This document shows, piece after piece, positions 23,541-35,285 of a stretch of 64,000 bases of DNA. Below the pieces are notes generated by a model that saw only the letters and a program-made list of their open reading frames with translations, made no database searches and was not told the DNA's origin. Position numbers and translations under genes: made by a program. Source of the stretch: Abelmoschus esculentus (lineage: Eukaryota; Streptophyta; Magnoliopsida; Malvales; Malvaceae); the NCBI GenBank assembly GCA_035048815.1, contig JAUCBN010000037.1:11126001-11190000 (forward strand). Direction: 5' to 3'. The first letter of the stretch is position 1. Each line of letters opens with the position of its first letter.

Positions 23541-24111
23541 TAACCCAAAAATGACATTTTAAGTGTAGAAAATTATGTTTAGGGTCGGTTGACTTCCCAC
23601 GATCGAATATAGATGCAATGTATAACATTTTGAGTGGTAATATCATTTTGTTGCATGATGTTCATTTAAATTCGTATTGGTAAATAAATGTTGGTTTTAG
23701 TCTCTATGATTTGTGAGCTTTACAATTAGGTCCCTATTATATGAAACATGAAATTGACGATGTTATAGTGGTCCGATTGATTTGAACTTTGTTATGAGTA
23801 TGCTATGCATGTTTAATTGAACTATGGTAGGTCGAATTACCGGTTTATTGTTGGAATTAAAAATTATTTGCGTTTTGGTCCTTGTGTACTGATATGCGAA
23901 TTGAATGATCAACTGTGAATCGAATGTTTCCATTTTCGTTATGCATGACCTCGACACACATAGGAACTTAATTATCCATCTAGTTATAAAAAAACATATC
24001 GGTTTTCAGGGTTGTTTATCGAATTGGACCTTAACGGGTTTGGTTCGGTATTCCCCGTGTAACCCGTTGGTGCCGGTTCCGTCCAGGCCGGGCTAAGGGG
24101 GTTACATTTGG

Positions 24112-24124
24112 TGGTATCAGAGCC
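24112..24124 (+). other. Primer-binding site of A2
   Basis: TGGTATCAGAGCC, complementary to the 3' end of tRNA-iMet, 5 bases after the LTR end. Confidence 0.85.
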
Positions 24125-24394
24125 AGGTTAACTAAAGTGTGTGGTCAGGTTTGCTAAAGTGTGTGGTTAGGTTTTCTAAATGTGTGATTGAACTTGTTAT
24201 GTTGTCAACTTGTTGAATATATATGCATGATGATTGTATTTGAGTGATGATGGTTAAAAAGGGATAACGGTTACACATTGCCAATGCCAATACATTTTCA
24301 AATGCTTCACAGGTTTCCCTTGGTTCTTGCCCGAATGTAAGTTTATTATGTTTTAATATCATGTTTTAAATTGCATGTATGAAGTTTTTGGAAT

Positions 24395-26366
24395 ATGCCA
24401 CTGAGATGCGAGACGTGTGCTAGTGCTAATATGATCACCGAGGGTCAGGCTGAGGGTGAGGCGACTGCTAGGGAAGAGCCGCTTCCTCCTCCTCCACCCG
24501 TGGGTGTGCCTCCGGTTCCTCTGGGAGGTCAGTTTAGAGAGTTTGCACTGCTTATACAAGCTATGGCGGGTGCGTTTCAGGCTGCCGTGGCTGGAGTGCA
24601 TATCCCGGCTCCTGCCCCTACTGTTGTGGTTACCCCAGGTCTACCTTTAGAGCGTCTGCGTAGTTTGGGCGGTGTAGAGTTCCGTGGATAGGATCCTAGC
24701 TTGGCTGAGGAGTGGTTGGCTAGTACCGAGAGAATTTTGGATCAGATGGACTGTCAGGATACTAGGAGGCTGGGTTGTGTAGTTTCTCTGCTTCAGGGAG
24801 ATGCTTATCGTTGGTGGATCACCACGAAAGCTGGTGTAGATGCTGCTAACCTGACATGGGAGTATTTTCGGACTGCTTTTGTGCGGAAGTTTTTGGGGCC
24901 ACAATATGAGGATGCAAGGAAGAGGGAGTTCATGTCCTTGGTACAAGGGGCTATGACCGTAGTTGAGTATGAGATACAGTTTATTTGGTTGAGCCACTAT
25001 GCTCCCGAGTTGGTTCATACTGACCGGAAAAGGTGTGACAGGTTCCGATATGGGTTGGATCTTGAGATTAAGACATACCTATTAGCCGCTGAGTACACCG
25101 AATTTGATGTGTTGGTTAATAGGGCTAAGGATGTCGAGGAGTATCTAAGGGAGGCTAGGAAGTCCTCCGATGTTGGTAAGAGGCCTGCTGAGGCTAGTGC
25201 ACAAGGTAATAAGAGTAAAAGGTTTCGAGACAACCGATACAGAGCTGAACGCCGCCGAGGTGACTTTGGACGTGGTGGTCGTGCTCAGCATTATGCTAGA
25301 GGTGGTGGTGATGCTCCAGTCTGTAACTTGTGTTCTAGGCGCCATCCAGGAGAGTGCTGGTGGGCCACTGGTGCTTGTATGGGATGTGGATCGAAGGACC
25401 ATATGAGGCGTGATTGCCCAAGGTTTGCTGGTGAGTCAGGTGATCGTGCTGAGGCTGCTGTGATGCCTGGTAGAGGACGTGGACGTGGTCGAGGTCCTTT
25501 CCAGAGGCAGGGAGATGGACGGAAGGTCTATGCTCAGCGTGGGACTCGTAATGCTACAGATGTGGTTGCAGGTACCTTTTTTTTGCAAAATGTACCGTTG
25601 TTTTCTTTGATAGATTCGGGATCTACGCATTCTTATATCTTGAGTGAGCATGCATATTTGTTGGATATACCGGTTGAGGTTTTAGACGTAGGTGTTGTGG
25701 TTACCAGTTCTTTGGGTGAGACGGTTACAGTAAGAAGGTTGTATAAAAGGTGTCCGTTGGAGGTGCAGGGACATGTTTTTGAGGTCGACTTGATGGAGTT
25801 GTCGTTTCATGGTTTTGATCTTATCTTGGGTGTTGATTGGTTGACGGAGCACCGAGCGGTGGTAGACTTTGAAAAGAAAAAGGTTACCTTGAGGTTGTTG
25901 GATGGTAGCGAGGTTGTGGTGAAGAGTGAGTATACCGGATTCTTGTCTAATGTGGTTACTGCTTTACAAGCAAAAAAGATGTTGCAACATGGTGGTATGG
26001 CATATCTAGCTTATGTGATGAATCCGGGTATAGGGGATGTTCGGGTGCAGGACATTCGAACAGTGCGCGATTTTCCGGAAATATTTCCTGAGGAGTTGCC
26101 AGGATTACCTCCCTATCGTGATGTGGAGTTTAGTATCGAGACTTATGCTGGTACTAATCCGGTGTCCATTACTCCTTATCGCATGGCACCTAAGGAGTTA
26201 AAGGAGTTGAAGATGCAGTTGCAAGAGTTGCTTGACCGAGGTTTCATTCGACCGAGCGTATCACCTTGGGGTGCGCCGATATTGTTTGTGAAGAAGAAGG
26301 ATGACACTATGAGGATGTGCATTGATTATCGGCAATTGAATAAGTTGACCGTGAAGAATAAGTTGA
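24395..26366 (+). pseudogene. Element A2, gag-PR-RT, one stop, 3' truncated
   Basis: A single frame runs from ATG 24395 (MPLRCETCASAN) with only one internal stop, TAG at 24689-24691. Gag capsid about 24692-25150 (WWITTKAGVD, HYAPELVHTDRKRCDRF); zinc knuckle about 25378-25420 (CMGCGSKDHMRRDCP); an RGRGRGRG basic patch; protease at about 25600 with LIDSGSTHSYILS; protease end FDLILGVDWL; RT begins FPEELPGLPPYRDVEF and proceeds to CIDYRQLNK at about 26335, just before the expected KNKYPLPR motif. The frame then runs out of A2 into element C's LTR and stops at 26486-26488, adding about 40 unrelated codons. The catalytic YxDD box of RT is absent. It is the least damaged frame among the Gypsy elements here. 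Confidence 0.88.
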
Positions 26367-26604
26367 CCATGACAAATTGCCTCAACTTCCATTTTTGCTT
26401 TAACTGCACAACACAACACAACAGAAAAGAACTACCTTTCCCATTAAATAGCACCTATTACCACATAAAAATGCCAAGGTATATCTAGGAGACTAATGCA
26501 ATGTCATGAACCTAAAATGCAACTAAATGAACCTATATGAGCCTAAAGACACTCAATAACTTAAGTAAAAAGGCCTAAAATATAGCCTTTTTGCGGAGTT
26601 ATCA
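26367..26604 (-). repeat. Element C, 3' LTR remnant (238 bp)
   Basis: Matches the last ~235 bp (plus-strand sense) of the 5' LTR at 36853-37090, ending GGAGTTATCA. About 1.57 kb of this LTR is missing at its left. Adjacent plus-strand CACCCCCAAACTT at 26605-26617 is the polypurine tract read from the other strand. Confidence 0.85.
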
Positions 26605-27820
26605 CACCCCCAAACTTAAGCTATTGCTTGTCCTCAAGCAATGGATAGCAGGTAGCAAAGAACAAATGTCTTGACAAAGTTCAAGATCTAGGCAAGCAAA
26701 TGGTCAGAGTTTCAGTCCTCAGAAAATGTTATGGCATAAACATATAAGACTCGAGGAAATTTTATGAACACTACCCTAGGACAAGGTCAAATGCGAGTGT
26801 GTGTGCATGAGTGAGTGTATCTAATCTATGCTTAGTCAAGTTAGAAAATTCTAAGGAATGTTAACTATCCTAGCAAGCATGTTTTCTCATATTTAAGCAC
26901 AATTTACTATTCCCCATATATATATATTTTTTCATTTTCTCTTTTTCTTCTTTTTTTTAAAATTTTTTTATACATATGCACGACATACTGCTACGAGAGG
27001 AGCCAGCCTGTCACACTACCTTCTACTCATGCTATAGCTGCCATTTATTTAAACGCAGTATCCAGGCAATGCCATGACAAGTTAAAAGTGTAGCGTCACC
27101 CTGTGCCTCTTTTAGTAACTCATATGCACATGGAAATGCCATGGCATAACGGAGTATCTCTCTACAGAAATATCCAGGCATTTATTCAAAGCTTTTAATA
27201 CTAACTATTGGGGATTCTATATTATCAAGTAAATTCATTAAGACATGCAGGATAATTAAGTTTTCATTCTATAAAAGTTTCTTAACTTCCCTAAGCATGG
27301 AAGACATACACTCGTGTAACAATAAGATAAACACAATCACCAAGTCCTAGAACAGGTTCTATCCACATCTCAAGTCATGCATATTCAATTCAAGCATTGG
27401 CCATATAAAGTATATCATCATCGGGCATCACAAACTATAATCCTATAAACTTGACCTAAAACATGCACATATGTCATGACATTTTTCTACAACTACTGCT
27501 ATCATGCAAATGCAAATGAAGTAGAGAACGATACCTCCCCAAAACTTGAGGCAAGCATTGTTTTCAATGGAACTAAAAAAACTAAGTAGAATGCCATGCA
27601 ATGAAATGCAATGCAATATAATTTACCTTGGCTAAGCTGGTGGTGTGGTGGCAATTCGGCGCGATGATCAGCGCTTCAATGGGGGCTGACTGTCCTCAGG
27701 ATCAGACTCGTCATCTGCTCCCGTCTTTTGGGTGTCTCAGCAGCAGCAGATGGTGGTGTTGATTGTCTCCCAGCCGACATCTTGAGTCGACACTTGGATT
27801 TCTTCCTCTTGGGAGAGGGT
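26605..27820 (-). other. Element C, non-coding tract between extra ORF and 3' LTR
   Basis: No coding sequence. It contains a T-rich run (26925-26970), a (TA)n stretch and several TGCCATGGCA-type palindromes (26728, 27070, 27137, 27472). Such long untranslated tracts before the 3' LTR are usual in Athila-like elements. Confidence 0.5.
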
Positions 27821-29194
27821 ATTTATAATTCTTCTTGTGGAGCTGTTGGCTGGGGTTCTTCTTGTTGCGTTGGCTGGGCGGGCGGTTCTTCAAACAACGA
27901 AGATATGAAACTGGCATCATGTTCCTTGGCAGCAGAAGAGTCTGTCTGGTTGATCGTATGACTGGGCTTGCTCCTCTGAAAATGCCGCGACATTTTTAGG
28001 AGTTTGTTCTCGTGCAGGTGACTGGGCTTCTTGAGCATGCTCCTCAAGTTCCGGTTCCATGGGTCTAGCCTCCTCAGACGGTTTAGTTGGTGATGGTACC
28101 TGATTTAGATCAGGTGCAGCTGGTCTAGTTGGAGTTGAGGCAGCTGTAAATGTTGAGGCATTTCCTGACGCAACGGGCAATATGAACTCTGGGAACGCAG
28201 GAAACTCTTGATCTAGTGGAGGAAGCAACTCTGCCAAGTAGGCTTTGATGACCTTGTCTCTCTTCTTTGTGTAGAGGAAAAATTCCTTTAAGTTCTTGGA
28301 CAAGTCATCAACTTTTGCCATGACATTTTTGGATAGCTCCAGTGCATCATCTCTTTCCATCGGCCATTTTCCTATAGCCGAGGCGGCATGTGATGCCTCT
28401 GGCTGCTCTTCTATGTTGCCCATAAGTGTAGTCACTTTTTTAGCAGACAATCCTTTCATTCCTTCCACTATTTCATCAAAATCATACTCTGGAACATTTT
28501 TCTTCCGACATAGTGTAGTGATTAGGTTCGGAAATATGAGGGGGCTCTTGGTTCGTTTCTAACAAGCATGCGTCTCTTGCACAATAATTCTCCCTATGTC
28601 TATTGGGCATCCAAAGAGAATAGAATGCAGCAACATAAGTCGAGGTAAACTCACAGTCGTGTGATGCGAAGTGGGCATCAACTTGTATCTTAGGAAGTGG
28701 TTCCACAACCGGGCGTTGGGAAGCAAGCTCTCTCGGTTCACCGTTCGTCTTGAAGTTTGCTGGCCATTCCACTCGATCTCGGGCATACATAAATCCTGCT
28801 TCACACCTTGATATGTTTCGTAATAAGCCTCTTCTTCTTTCTTAGCATGTCTATCGACCTCTTGGGGGATTTTGAAGAAGCGGTTGATAGCCATGTTTGT
28901 GAAGTGAATGTTTTTACCCCGGACACATACGGATTTCTGGTCTGGGTTAAAAATATTGGCGTAGAACTCACGCACTAATGTGGCATTGACAGAGCCTGGA
29001 TGGGCAGCAAACTGCTCCCAATGGTGGCGCGCCATAACATCTGTCACCTCTGGTCCTAACTCGTCGGAGAGGATGAACCCAAGTTCAAAGAAAACTCTTC
29101 GATTTTTGAGAGTTTTGAATCTCTCTTCCGCAATCTCGTCCAAAAAAATGGCAGGAGGTTGTTGTGCAGCTCTCGACGGTCTGGTTCTTACCAT
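27820..29194 (-). pseudogene. Element C extra ORF after pol (plant transposon protein / env-like position)
   Basis: Frame from ATG 29194 (MVRTRPSRAAQQPP) down to 27917, about 425 codons, broken by one in-frame TAG at 28559-28561; a frame change near 27935 lets a neighbouring frame carry on (SSLFEEPPAQPTQQEEP). The N-terminal half (LKNRRVFFELGFIL, VREFYANIFNPDQKSVCVRG, INRFFKIPQEVD) resembles the 'putative plant transposon protein' domain found in ORFs after pol in Athila-type elements. The C-terminal half is Pro/Glu/Ala-rich and likely disordered. I see no signal peptide or membrane segment, so an envelope role is not supported by sequence. Function unknown. Confidence 0.6.
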
Positions 29195-29699
29195 TTTCAG
29201 GTTGAAAAGGAGGAGAAAAAGTAAGAAAGCTTGAAACTTTTCTTTAATGGAGGGGGGAGGTTTCGGCTATGGAGGTTAAAGATGAGGAAGAAGGTGGAAA
29301 GTGAGGTTAAAAATAATAAAGGTGAGACCTTTATTATTTTAGTGGGGGTGTGGGCAAGAAACGTGTGAAGGGGGTTAATTGGGTGTGGGAATAAAGGTGT
29401 CAGAATTTTAATAGGAGAGAGAGGGTTGGATTTCGAAATTCAAAATAAAAAAATAAAAATAATAAAAACTCCCTCTTTCTTTTGTCTTTTTGCCGCCCAA
29501 TAATTTCAAGGTAGAGTTTCCTACTTTTCTCCTTTTTCCTTCAGCCTTCAACCTCTAAGGGTGTATAATAACCTAAAAAAAATAAAAGAAATGATTAAAA
29601 AGGTTAAGCATATTAAAGCAAATAAAACAAACTTAAAGAATATTTATTTATGAACAGGAGTAAACTGAAATTGCCATGACATTTCAGCATGTCATGCAT
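29195..29699 (-). other. Element C, spacer between IN and extra ORF
   Basis: Non-coding, AT-rich; on the minus strand it would hold any promoter or splice acceptor for the extra ORF. No clear TATA box was picked. A TGCCATGACA palindrome lies at 29672-29681. Confidence 0.4.
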
Positions 29700-30823
29700 C
29701 TATAAGATGTGCGGTAGGTTTATCCTGCATCACGTGGGCTCTAGTGTGGATCTTCAGACGCTAGCCATTAACTTTGAAAATTGTCCCATTTTCCATATTC
29801 TTGATGTCTACAGCTCCATGGGGATATACATGAAGTATTTCAAATGGCCCTAACCACCTCGATTTAAGCTTCCCAGGAAAAAGCTTCAGCCTTGAGTTGA
29901 ATAGGCGCACTTGTTATCCCGCATGAAAATGCCATGGCAAAATCGCTTGATCATGCCATCGGTTGGTTCGCTCCTTGTAGAGTTTAGCATTCTCAAAAGC
30001 TTGAGTCCTAAATTCCTCCATCTCATTCAACTCTAGAAGTCTTCTTTCACCAGCTAAATCGACATCAAAATTAAGCTTCTTGATTGCCTAATAGGCCTTA
30101 TGCTCTAGCTCGATCGGGAGGTAACATGCTTTGCCATAGACTAGCTTAAATGGAAACATTCCTAGGGAGGTTTTGAAAGTTGTTCGGTATGCCCACAACG
30201 CTTCATCAAGCTTGGGTGACCAATCTTTTCTTCTCAAATTCACCACTTTTTCCAAGATTTGCTTGATTTCACGATTGGAAACCTCGGCTTGCCCATTGGT
30301 TTGGGGATGATATACCGTGGCAATTTTGTGTCGCACCCCATATCTTTGCAATGCCCTGGCAATTAACTTGTTGTCAAAGTGAGTGCCTTCATCATTGATG
30401 ATAGCCCTTGTTACGCCAAATCTTGTGAAAATGTGCTTATGCAGAAATTTAAGCACGGTCTTTGAATCGTTCCTCGGTGTTGCAATGGCTTCTACCTACA
30501 TGGATACATAGTCCACTTCCAAAAGGATGTACAGATCTCCATATGAAGATGAGAATGGTCCCATAAAGTCTATGCCCCATACGTCAAATAACTCTATCTC
30601 CAAAATATTTTGTCGTGGCATTTCATGTTGTCTGGAGATATGCCCAGTCTTTTGACATCGATCGCAAGCTTGGTAAAATGACTGGGAATCTTTGAATAAA
30701 GTAGGCCATTAAAAACCTAATTGGAGGACTTTTGCAGCAGTCCTCATTCCTCCGAAGTGACCTCCACACGGGCCTGTGTGACAATGATGCAAAATGTCTC
30801 TTTGCTCCTATTCCGGCACACAT
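29700..30823 (-). pseudogene. Element C, integrase
   Basis: Minus strand. HHCC remnant about 30820-30600; core 30456-30088 with RFGVTRAIINDEGTHF, HPQTNGQAEVSNREIKQIL and ALWAYRTTFKTSLG; C-terminal module about 30060-29700 with ELNEMEEFRTQAFENAKLYK, LFPGKLKSRWLGPFEIL and PHGAVDI. The motifs match Athila-type integrases. At least two stop codons lie in the C-terminal part, and a gap near 30500 separates the HHCC and core frames. Confidence 0.8.
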
Positions 30824-31386
30824 CTTCGGATAATTTGATCAGCACAATGCTTGAACAGATACGGCTCATCCCAGAAATAGAACTGCACGTCATGTCTGAA
30901 TTTCTTCCTTCCTCTGAAAGTCATGTCAAAAGGCAAAACACCACTAACAAGAAAATTAACAATGTCAGCGTACCACGGAATTGCCGTGGCATAAAGAATT
31001 TTCTCATCATGAAATTCATCATGTATTTCAATTTTGTCATGACATTCCAGGTTTACTTCTAGCCTAGAAAGATGATCAACAACTTGGTTCTTAGTTCCCT
31101 TCCTATCTACCACCTCTAAATCAAATTCTTGCAACAGTAGTATCCATCTAATGAGCCTAGGTTTAGCATCCTTTTTAGTCACTAAGTACTTAATAGCTGA
31201 GTGATCGGTGTGAACAATGACCTTAGTGCCTATCAAGTATGACCTAAACTTGTCAAATGCAAATACCACGACAAGTAGCTCTTTCTCTGTGGTAGTGTAT
31301 TTAAGTTGTGCTTCATTTAAAGTACGGCTAGCATAATAAACAACATGAAAAATTTTACCTCGACGCTGCCCCAAAACTGCTCCCAC
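30808..31386 (-). pseudogene. Element C, RNase H and linker to integrase
   Basis: RNase H with YYASRTLNEAQLKYTTTEKE, VIVHTDHSAIKYLV and GTKNQVVDHLSRL, followed by a linker with PWYADIVNFLVSG. The frame is open for 192 codons but is separated from RT by a stop/frame change at about 31390-31520. Confidence 0.8.
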
Positions 31387-31522
31387 GGCGTAATTGCTCG
31401 CGTCTCACATCAGCTCGAATGGTAAGGTCCAAACTGGGGGAACAACAATTGGTGCAGTGATCAGGCTTTGCTTCAGCTGTGAAAGCGCCATGAAATTTTT
31501 GATCAAACACAAAAGTCTGGTT

Positions 31523-32751
31523 CTACTGCAACAACATGCACAAGGGCTTGGATATTTTGGAGAAGTCCTTGATGAAACTCCGATAAAATCCCGCGTGTCC
31601 AAGGAAACTTCGTATGCCCTTGACATTTTTTGGTGGTGATAGCTTCTCGATCACCTCAATCTTAGCTTTGTCTACCTCAATGCCTTTGTGTGAGATTTTA
31701 TGGCCTAACACAATACCTTCTGTCACCATGAAGTGACATTTCTCCCAATTTAGCACAAGGTCAGTTTCTTCGCATCGCTTCAGGACCTTTGCTAAATTAC
31801 CAAGACATTTCTGGAAACTGTCTCCAGAAACAGAGAAGTCGTCCATGAAGATTTCAAGAGAGTCTTCAACCATATCTGAGAAGATAGCTTGCATGCAGCG
31901 CTGGAAAGTTGCCGGGGCATTACACAATCCAAAGGGCATCCTTCGAAAAGCGTAAGTGCCATAAGGACAAGTGAATGTAGTCTTCTCTTGGTGCTCCGGT
32001 GCTATAGCTATTTGATTATAACCCGAATATCCGTCCAAGAAACAATAGAAAGCTTTGAAGCGATCCAACATTTGGTCGATGAAGGGTAGAGGAAAATGGT
32101 CCTTCTTCGTAGCCTTGTTGAGCTTGCGATAGTCTATACAAATCCTCCATCCGGTCACTACGCGCGTCGGCAATAGCTCATTGTCCTCATTGCTCACCAC
32201 GGTCGTGTCTCCTTTCTTGGGTACACACTGAACCAGGCTTACCCATGAACTGTTCGAGATTGGGTAAATAATTCCAGCATCAAGCCATTTGAGAATCTCC
32301 TTCATAACAACTTGCTTCATAATGGGGTTGAGTCTATGCTGTGGCTCTATGGATTTGCCATGACATTTTTCCAGAAGTATCTTATGCATACAGATAGTAG
32401 GACTAATCCCTTTAAATCCACCATGGTCCATCCTATTGCTCGCTTATGCTGTGACAAAACAGCAAGTAGACTTCTCTCTTGATCAACATTAAGATTTGCA
32501 GAAATAATAACAGGCAGGGTCTCGTCTTCACCCAGATAAGCATATTTCAAATGCTGTGGCAAAATCTTCAGCTCCAGCTTCGGTGCACTAAGTAACGAAG
32601 GCTTAAGAGGATTGAATTCCTCATAATCAAGAGGTTCAAAGCTCGAATAGTTTCTAGATATTAGTAAACTAGATTGGTGTTCTTCCAATAAAGATTCACT
32701 AGCTTCTTTCTCTTCTTCATTCATGAGCTCTTCATACTTATCCAGTTGCAC
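31523..32751 (-). pseudogene. Element C, RT and PR-RT linker
   Basis: Linker frame 32751-32347 followed by an overlapping RT frame 32431-31523 (frame change between them). RT motifs in order: WRICIDYRKLNKATKKDHFP, FLDGYSGYNQIAI, FRRMPFGLCNAPATFQRCM, catalytic FMDDF at 31849-31835, and GHKISHKGIEVDKAK. The RT domain is otherwise well kept over about 300 codons. Confidence 0.85.
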
Positions 32752-32787
32752 AAAATTGTTGTGGCAAAAATGATCAGCTTCTGATGA

Positions 32788-33420
32788 TTACTCATAATCT
32801 GCTTCCAAAATGCTCCGACATTCTTCAGAATCATCTATGTACTTAAGAGAACTATTGATGTTCACGGTCAATCTTTGATTTGCTACTCGCATTGTAAGCT
32901 CACCCTTCTCACAATCAATGAGAATGCGACCGGTTGTTAGGAAAGGCCTCCCTAAGATGATGGGTGTATTAGCATCAACCTCACAATCAAGTATGAGGAA
33001 GTCGGTTGGAAACACAAACTTGTCCACCCTCACTATGACATCTTCGATTTTCCCCTCAAGACTCATATGGGAACGATCGGCTAGTTGCAAGATGATGGAT
33101 GTTGGTCTCGCATCTCCCATGCCAAGCTTCACGAAAATAGACTTGGGCATAAGATTTACACTTGATCCAAGATCATAGAGTGCTTTCCCAATGAACTTTT
33201 CTCCAATGGCACACGGGATAATGAAGTTGCCCGGATCCTTCTTCTTTGATAGCAGTTGACTCAAAGCAGAGCAGTACTCTTTTGTCGTGGCAATTATCTC
33301 AAACTTCTCCACTTTATGCTTCTTCGTGACTATTTCCTTCAAAAGTTTAGCGTAGGTGGGCATCTGGTCAATTGCCTCCAATAGTGGGACATTTATGTAT
33401 AGTTGATCCAACTTATCCAC
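32788..33420 (-). pseudogene. Element C, aspartic protease
   Basis: 211-codon open frame. Protease signature ALYDLGSSVNLMP and the flap/second motif PIILGRPFLTTGRILID are typical of Athila proteases (DLG in place of DSG/DTG). The upstream part (MPTYAKLLKEIVTKK) is the usual linker. A short frame 33617-33393 joins it to gag in another phase. Confidence 0.8.
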
Positions 33421-33769
33421 AAACTTTTTGAACTGAATTTCATCATTGTGCTTCTTTTGCCTCTGGGGAAAGGGTGGTGGGGTCTAACTTCTTCCACTGG
33501 TGGTGTAGGAACTGTTTTTGCCGTGGCATTTTGGCTTGCTCCATCAGCAGATTCCTTTGTCAAACCTTCCTCCTGATCCTTTTCCTCGAGAATTTGCTCA
33601 GGCATTTTTTCTTGCACAGGTTTGGGTAAGGAATACTCAGATTTCTTCCCCCAAACTTATCTTGCTGATTAAGTTGAGTACCACTCCTTAGTGTGATTGC
33701 GCTACATTGCTCTTTACCATGCGGCTTAGTGACTTCAGTATCACTCGGCAGACGTCCAGGCTGACGCTC

Positions 33770-35158
33770 CTATAATGCCGTGGCAATTTGGCCAACCTGA
33801 CTCTCCAGATTTCGCAACGAAGCACTGTGGCTTTGCAATAAAGTTCCTTGGTTCTTGATAGCTGTAGTATGCTCTTGGAGCATAGTCTTGGTGCTTAGAA
33901 TAAATTTTCGCATAGTTGCCTCCAAAGAACTGGTATTAGATGATGATGCAGCCCCCTTATTCTGATTATGGCAGGGCATATTCGCTTGAAACTGTTGGGG
34001 CTTATTGATATTTTGATTCTGCACTAGGGGATTAGGATTGCTGGTTCCTTGATTTCCCCATGAAAAATTCGGATGTTGTCGCCATCCTGGATTATAGGTG
34101 TTTGAGTAGGGATTGTTGTTGCTTCGGTTGTAATTGCTCACATAATTGGTTGTTTCATGGTTTCCTGGGCACTCGCTCTCATGATGATTGCCATGACATA
34201 ATAGACATGCTGAACTGGCCATCTTAACTTCCTTCACCTCGTTGGAACGTTGAATGCTCTTCAAAATGTTGGTGATAGCTGAGAGTTGGGCAGATAGTGA
34301 ATCCTTAGCATCAAGCTCAAATTTTCCTTGGTGCCTTCCTCCCGGTTCCAAGTCTTGTAGAAGGAAATTGATAGTCAGTGTTGGCAATTCTATCAAGTAT
34401 GTCAAATGCCTCATCGGGTGATTTGTCTAATAAAGCTCCATTTGCCGAGCCATCTAGCATCATCCTCGTTGGTGCATTGACTCCGTTGTAGCACATCACA
34501 ACTTGATTCCAATCTTGAAATCCATGATTTGTACACTTGCAAAGCAATCCCTTGTATCGATCCCAACATTCACACATCGACTCATCGTCACCTTGTCAAA
34601 AAGAAGCAATGCCATTCCTAAGCTAATTATTGAGATTTGGAGGGTTATATCGCAGCAAAAAACTTTTGCATAGATCAGCCCATTACTCCATCGATCCGGA
34701 TGGTACTCCACTCAACCATGCCCTTGCTCGGCCACATAGAGAATAAGGGAATAACTTGAGCTTCAAGACATCCTCATGAACTCCTTGTTGACGGAATGAT
34801 TCACAAACTTCTAAAAATGCTCTAATATGTTGCCTTGCATCTTCATGCGCCATCCCTCCAAATTGCCCAATCGAGTTAAGCATATTGAACATGACAAGCA
34901 TAAGTTCAAAATGTATAGCTGTGATTTCTGGTGCCACGATGCCAGGTTAAGATCATCCAAGATAGGATTTAAATGATCCCTAATAGCTCTCGGTCGAGGT
35001 GCCGCAGCGTGCTGATTTACCCCGGCATTTTGAACAACTGGTCTTGCATTGCTGGTGGGTCCATAGCTCTACGCTGATTACGCCTTCTTTGACGAAACAA
35101 ATGCTCAACTTCAGGCACTATAGGATAGAGAGGTCCTTCAGTAGACCTTCTGGACATA
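33770..35158 (-). pseudogene. Element C, gag
   Basis: Start near 35158 (MSRRSTEGPLYPIVPE); capsid pieces 34937-34683 (NSIGQFGGMAHEDARQHIRA, KLKLFPYSLCGRARAWLSG) and 34577-34317 (MCYNGVNAPTRMMLDGSANG); C-terminal frame 34414-33770 with a zinc knuckle, CLLCHGNHHESECP. These motifs are Athila-type gag. At least four frame changes are needed to cross it, so it is dead. Confidence 0.8.
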
Positions 35159-35260
35159 CACTGAAAAGAAAAACAAATAAAACAAGTAAAACTGAACTAA
35201 TAAAATAAACTAAGTAAAACGAAAATGCCAAAACAAAAATGACAAACTTTACTCTAAATG

Positions 35261-35279
35261 TTCCCCGACAACAGCGCCA
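35261..35279 (-). other. Primer-binding site of element C
   Basis: On the minus strand TGGCGCTGTTGTCGGGGAA, the form usual after the 5' LTR of Athila/Tat-group elements, a few bases from the LTR end at 35286. Confidence 0.7.
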
Positions 35280-35285
35280 AAAACT

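Larger units (their letters stand above)
20681..24106 (+). repeat. Element A2, 5' LTR (3426 bp)
   Basis: TGTAACATCCCGG...GGGGGTTACA with perfect TGTAAC/GTTACA ends. It matches solo LTR A1 throughout. It holds the ~55 bp tandem repeat (22460-22650) and a TATCGATA cluster (23358-23540). No gene; open frames in it are short and unsupported. Confidence 0.9.
20681..26366 (+). mobile_element. Element A2: Gypsy, A family, 3' half deleted
   Basis: Full 5' LTR (20681-24106), PBS and gag-PR-RT start, then cut at about 26366 inside RT. RNase H, integrase and the 3' LTR are gone; sequence continues directly into the truncated LTR of element C. Because the 3' end is lost, no target duplication can be shown. 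The 5' junction lies inside B's LTR at the position equivalent to about 45510. Confidence 0.85.

Noticed and set aside
24395..24691. Independent 98-codon gene before A2 pol
   Set aside because: Same frame as the following gag and separated only by one TAG; it is the gag N-terminus.
27820..29194. Retroviral-type envelope gene in element C
   Set aside because: Only the position after pol fits. I see no signal peptide, cleavage site or membrane segment; the N-terminal half matches a plant transposon domain of unknown function.
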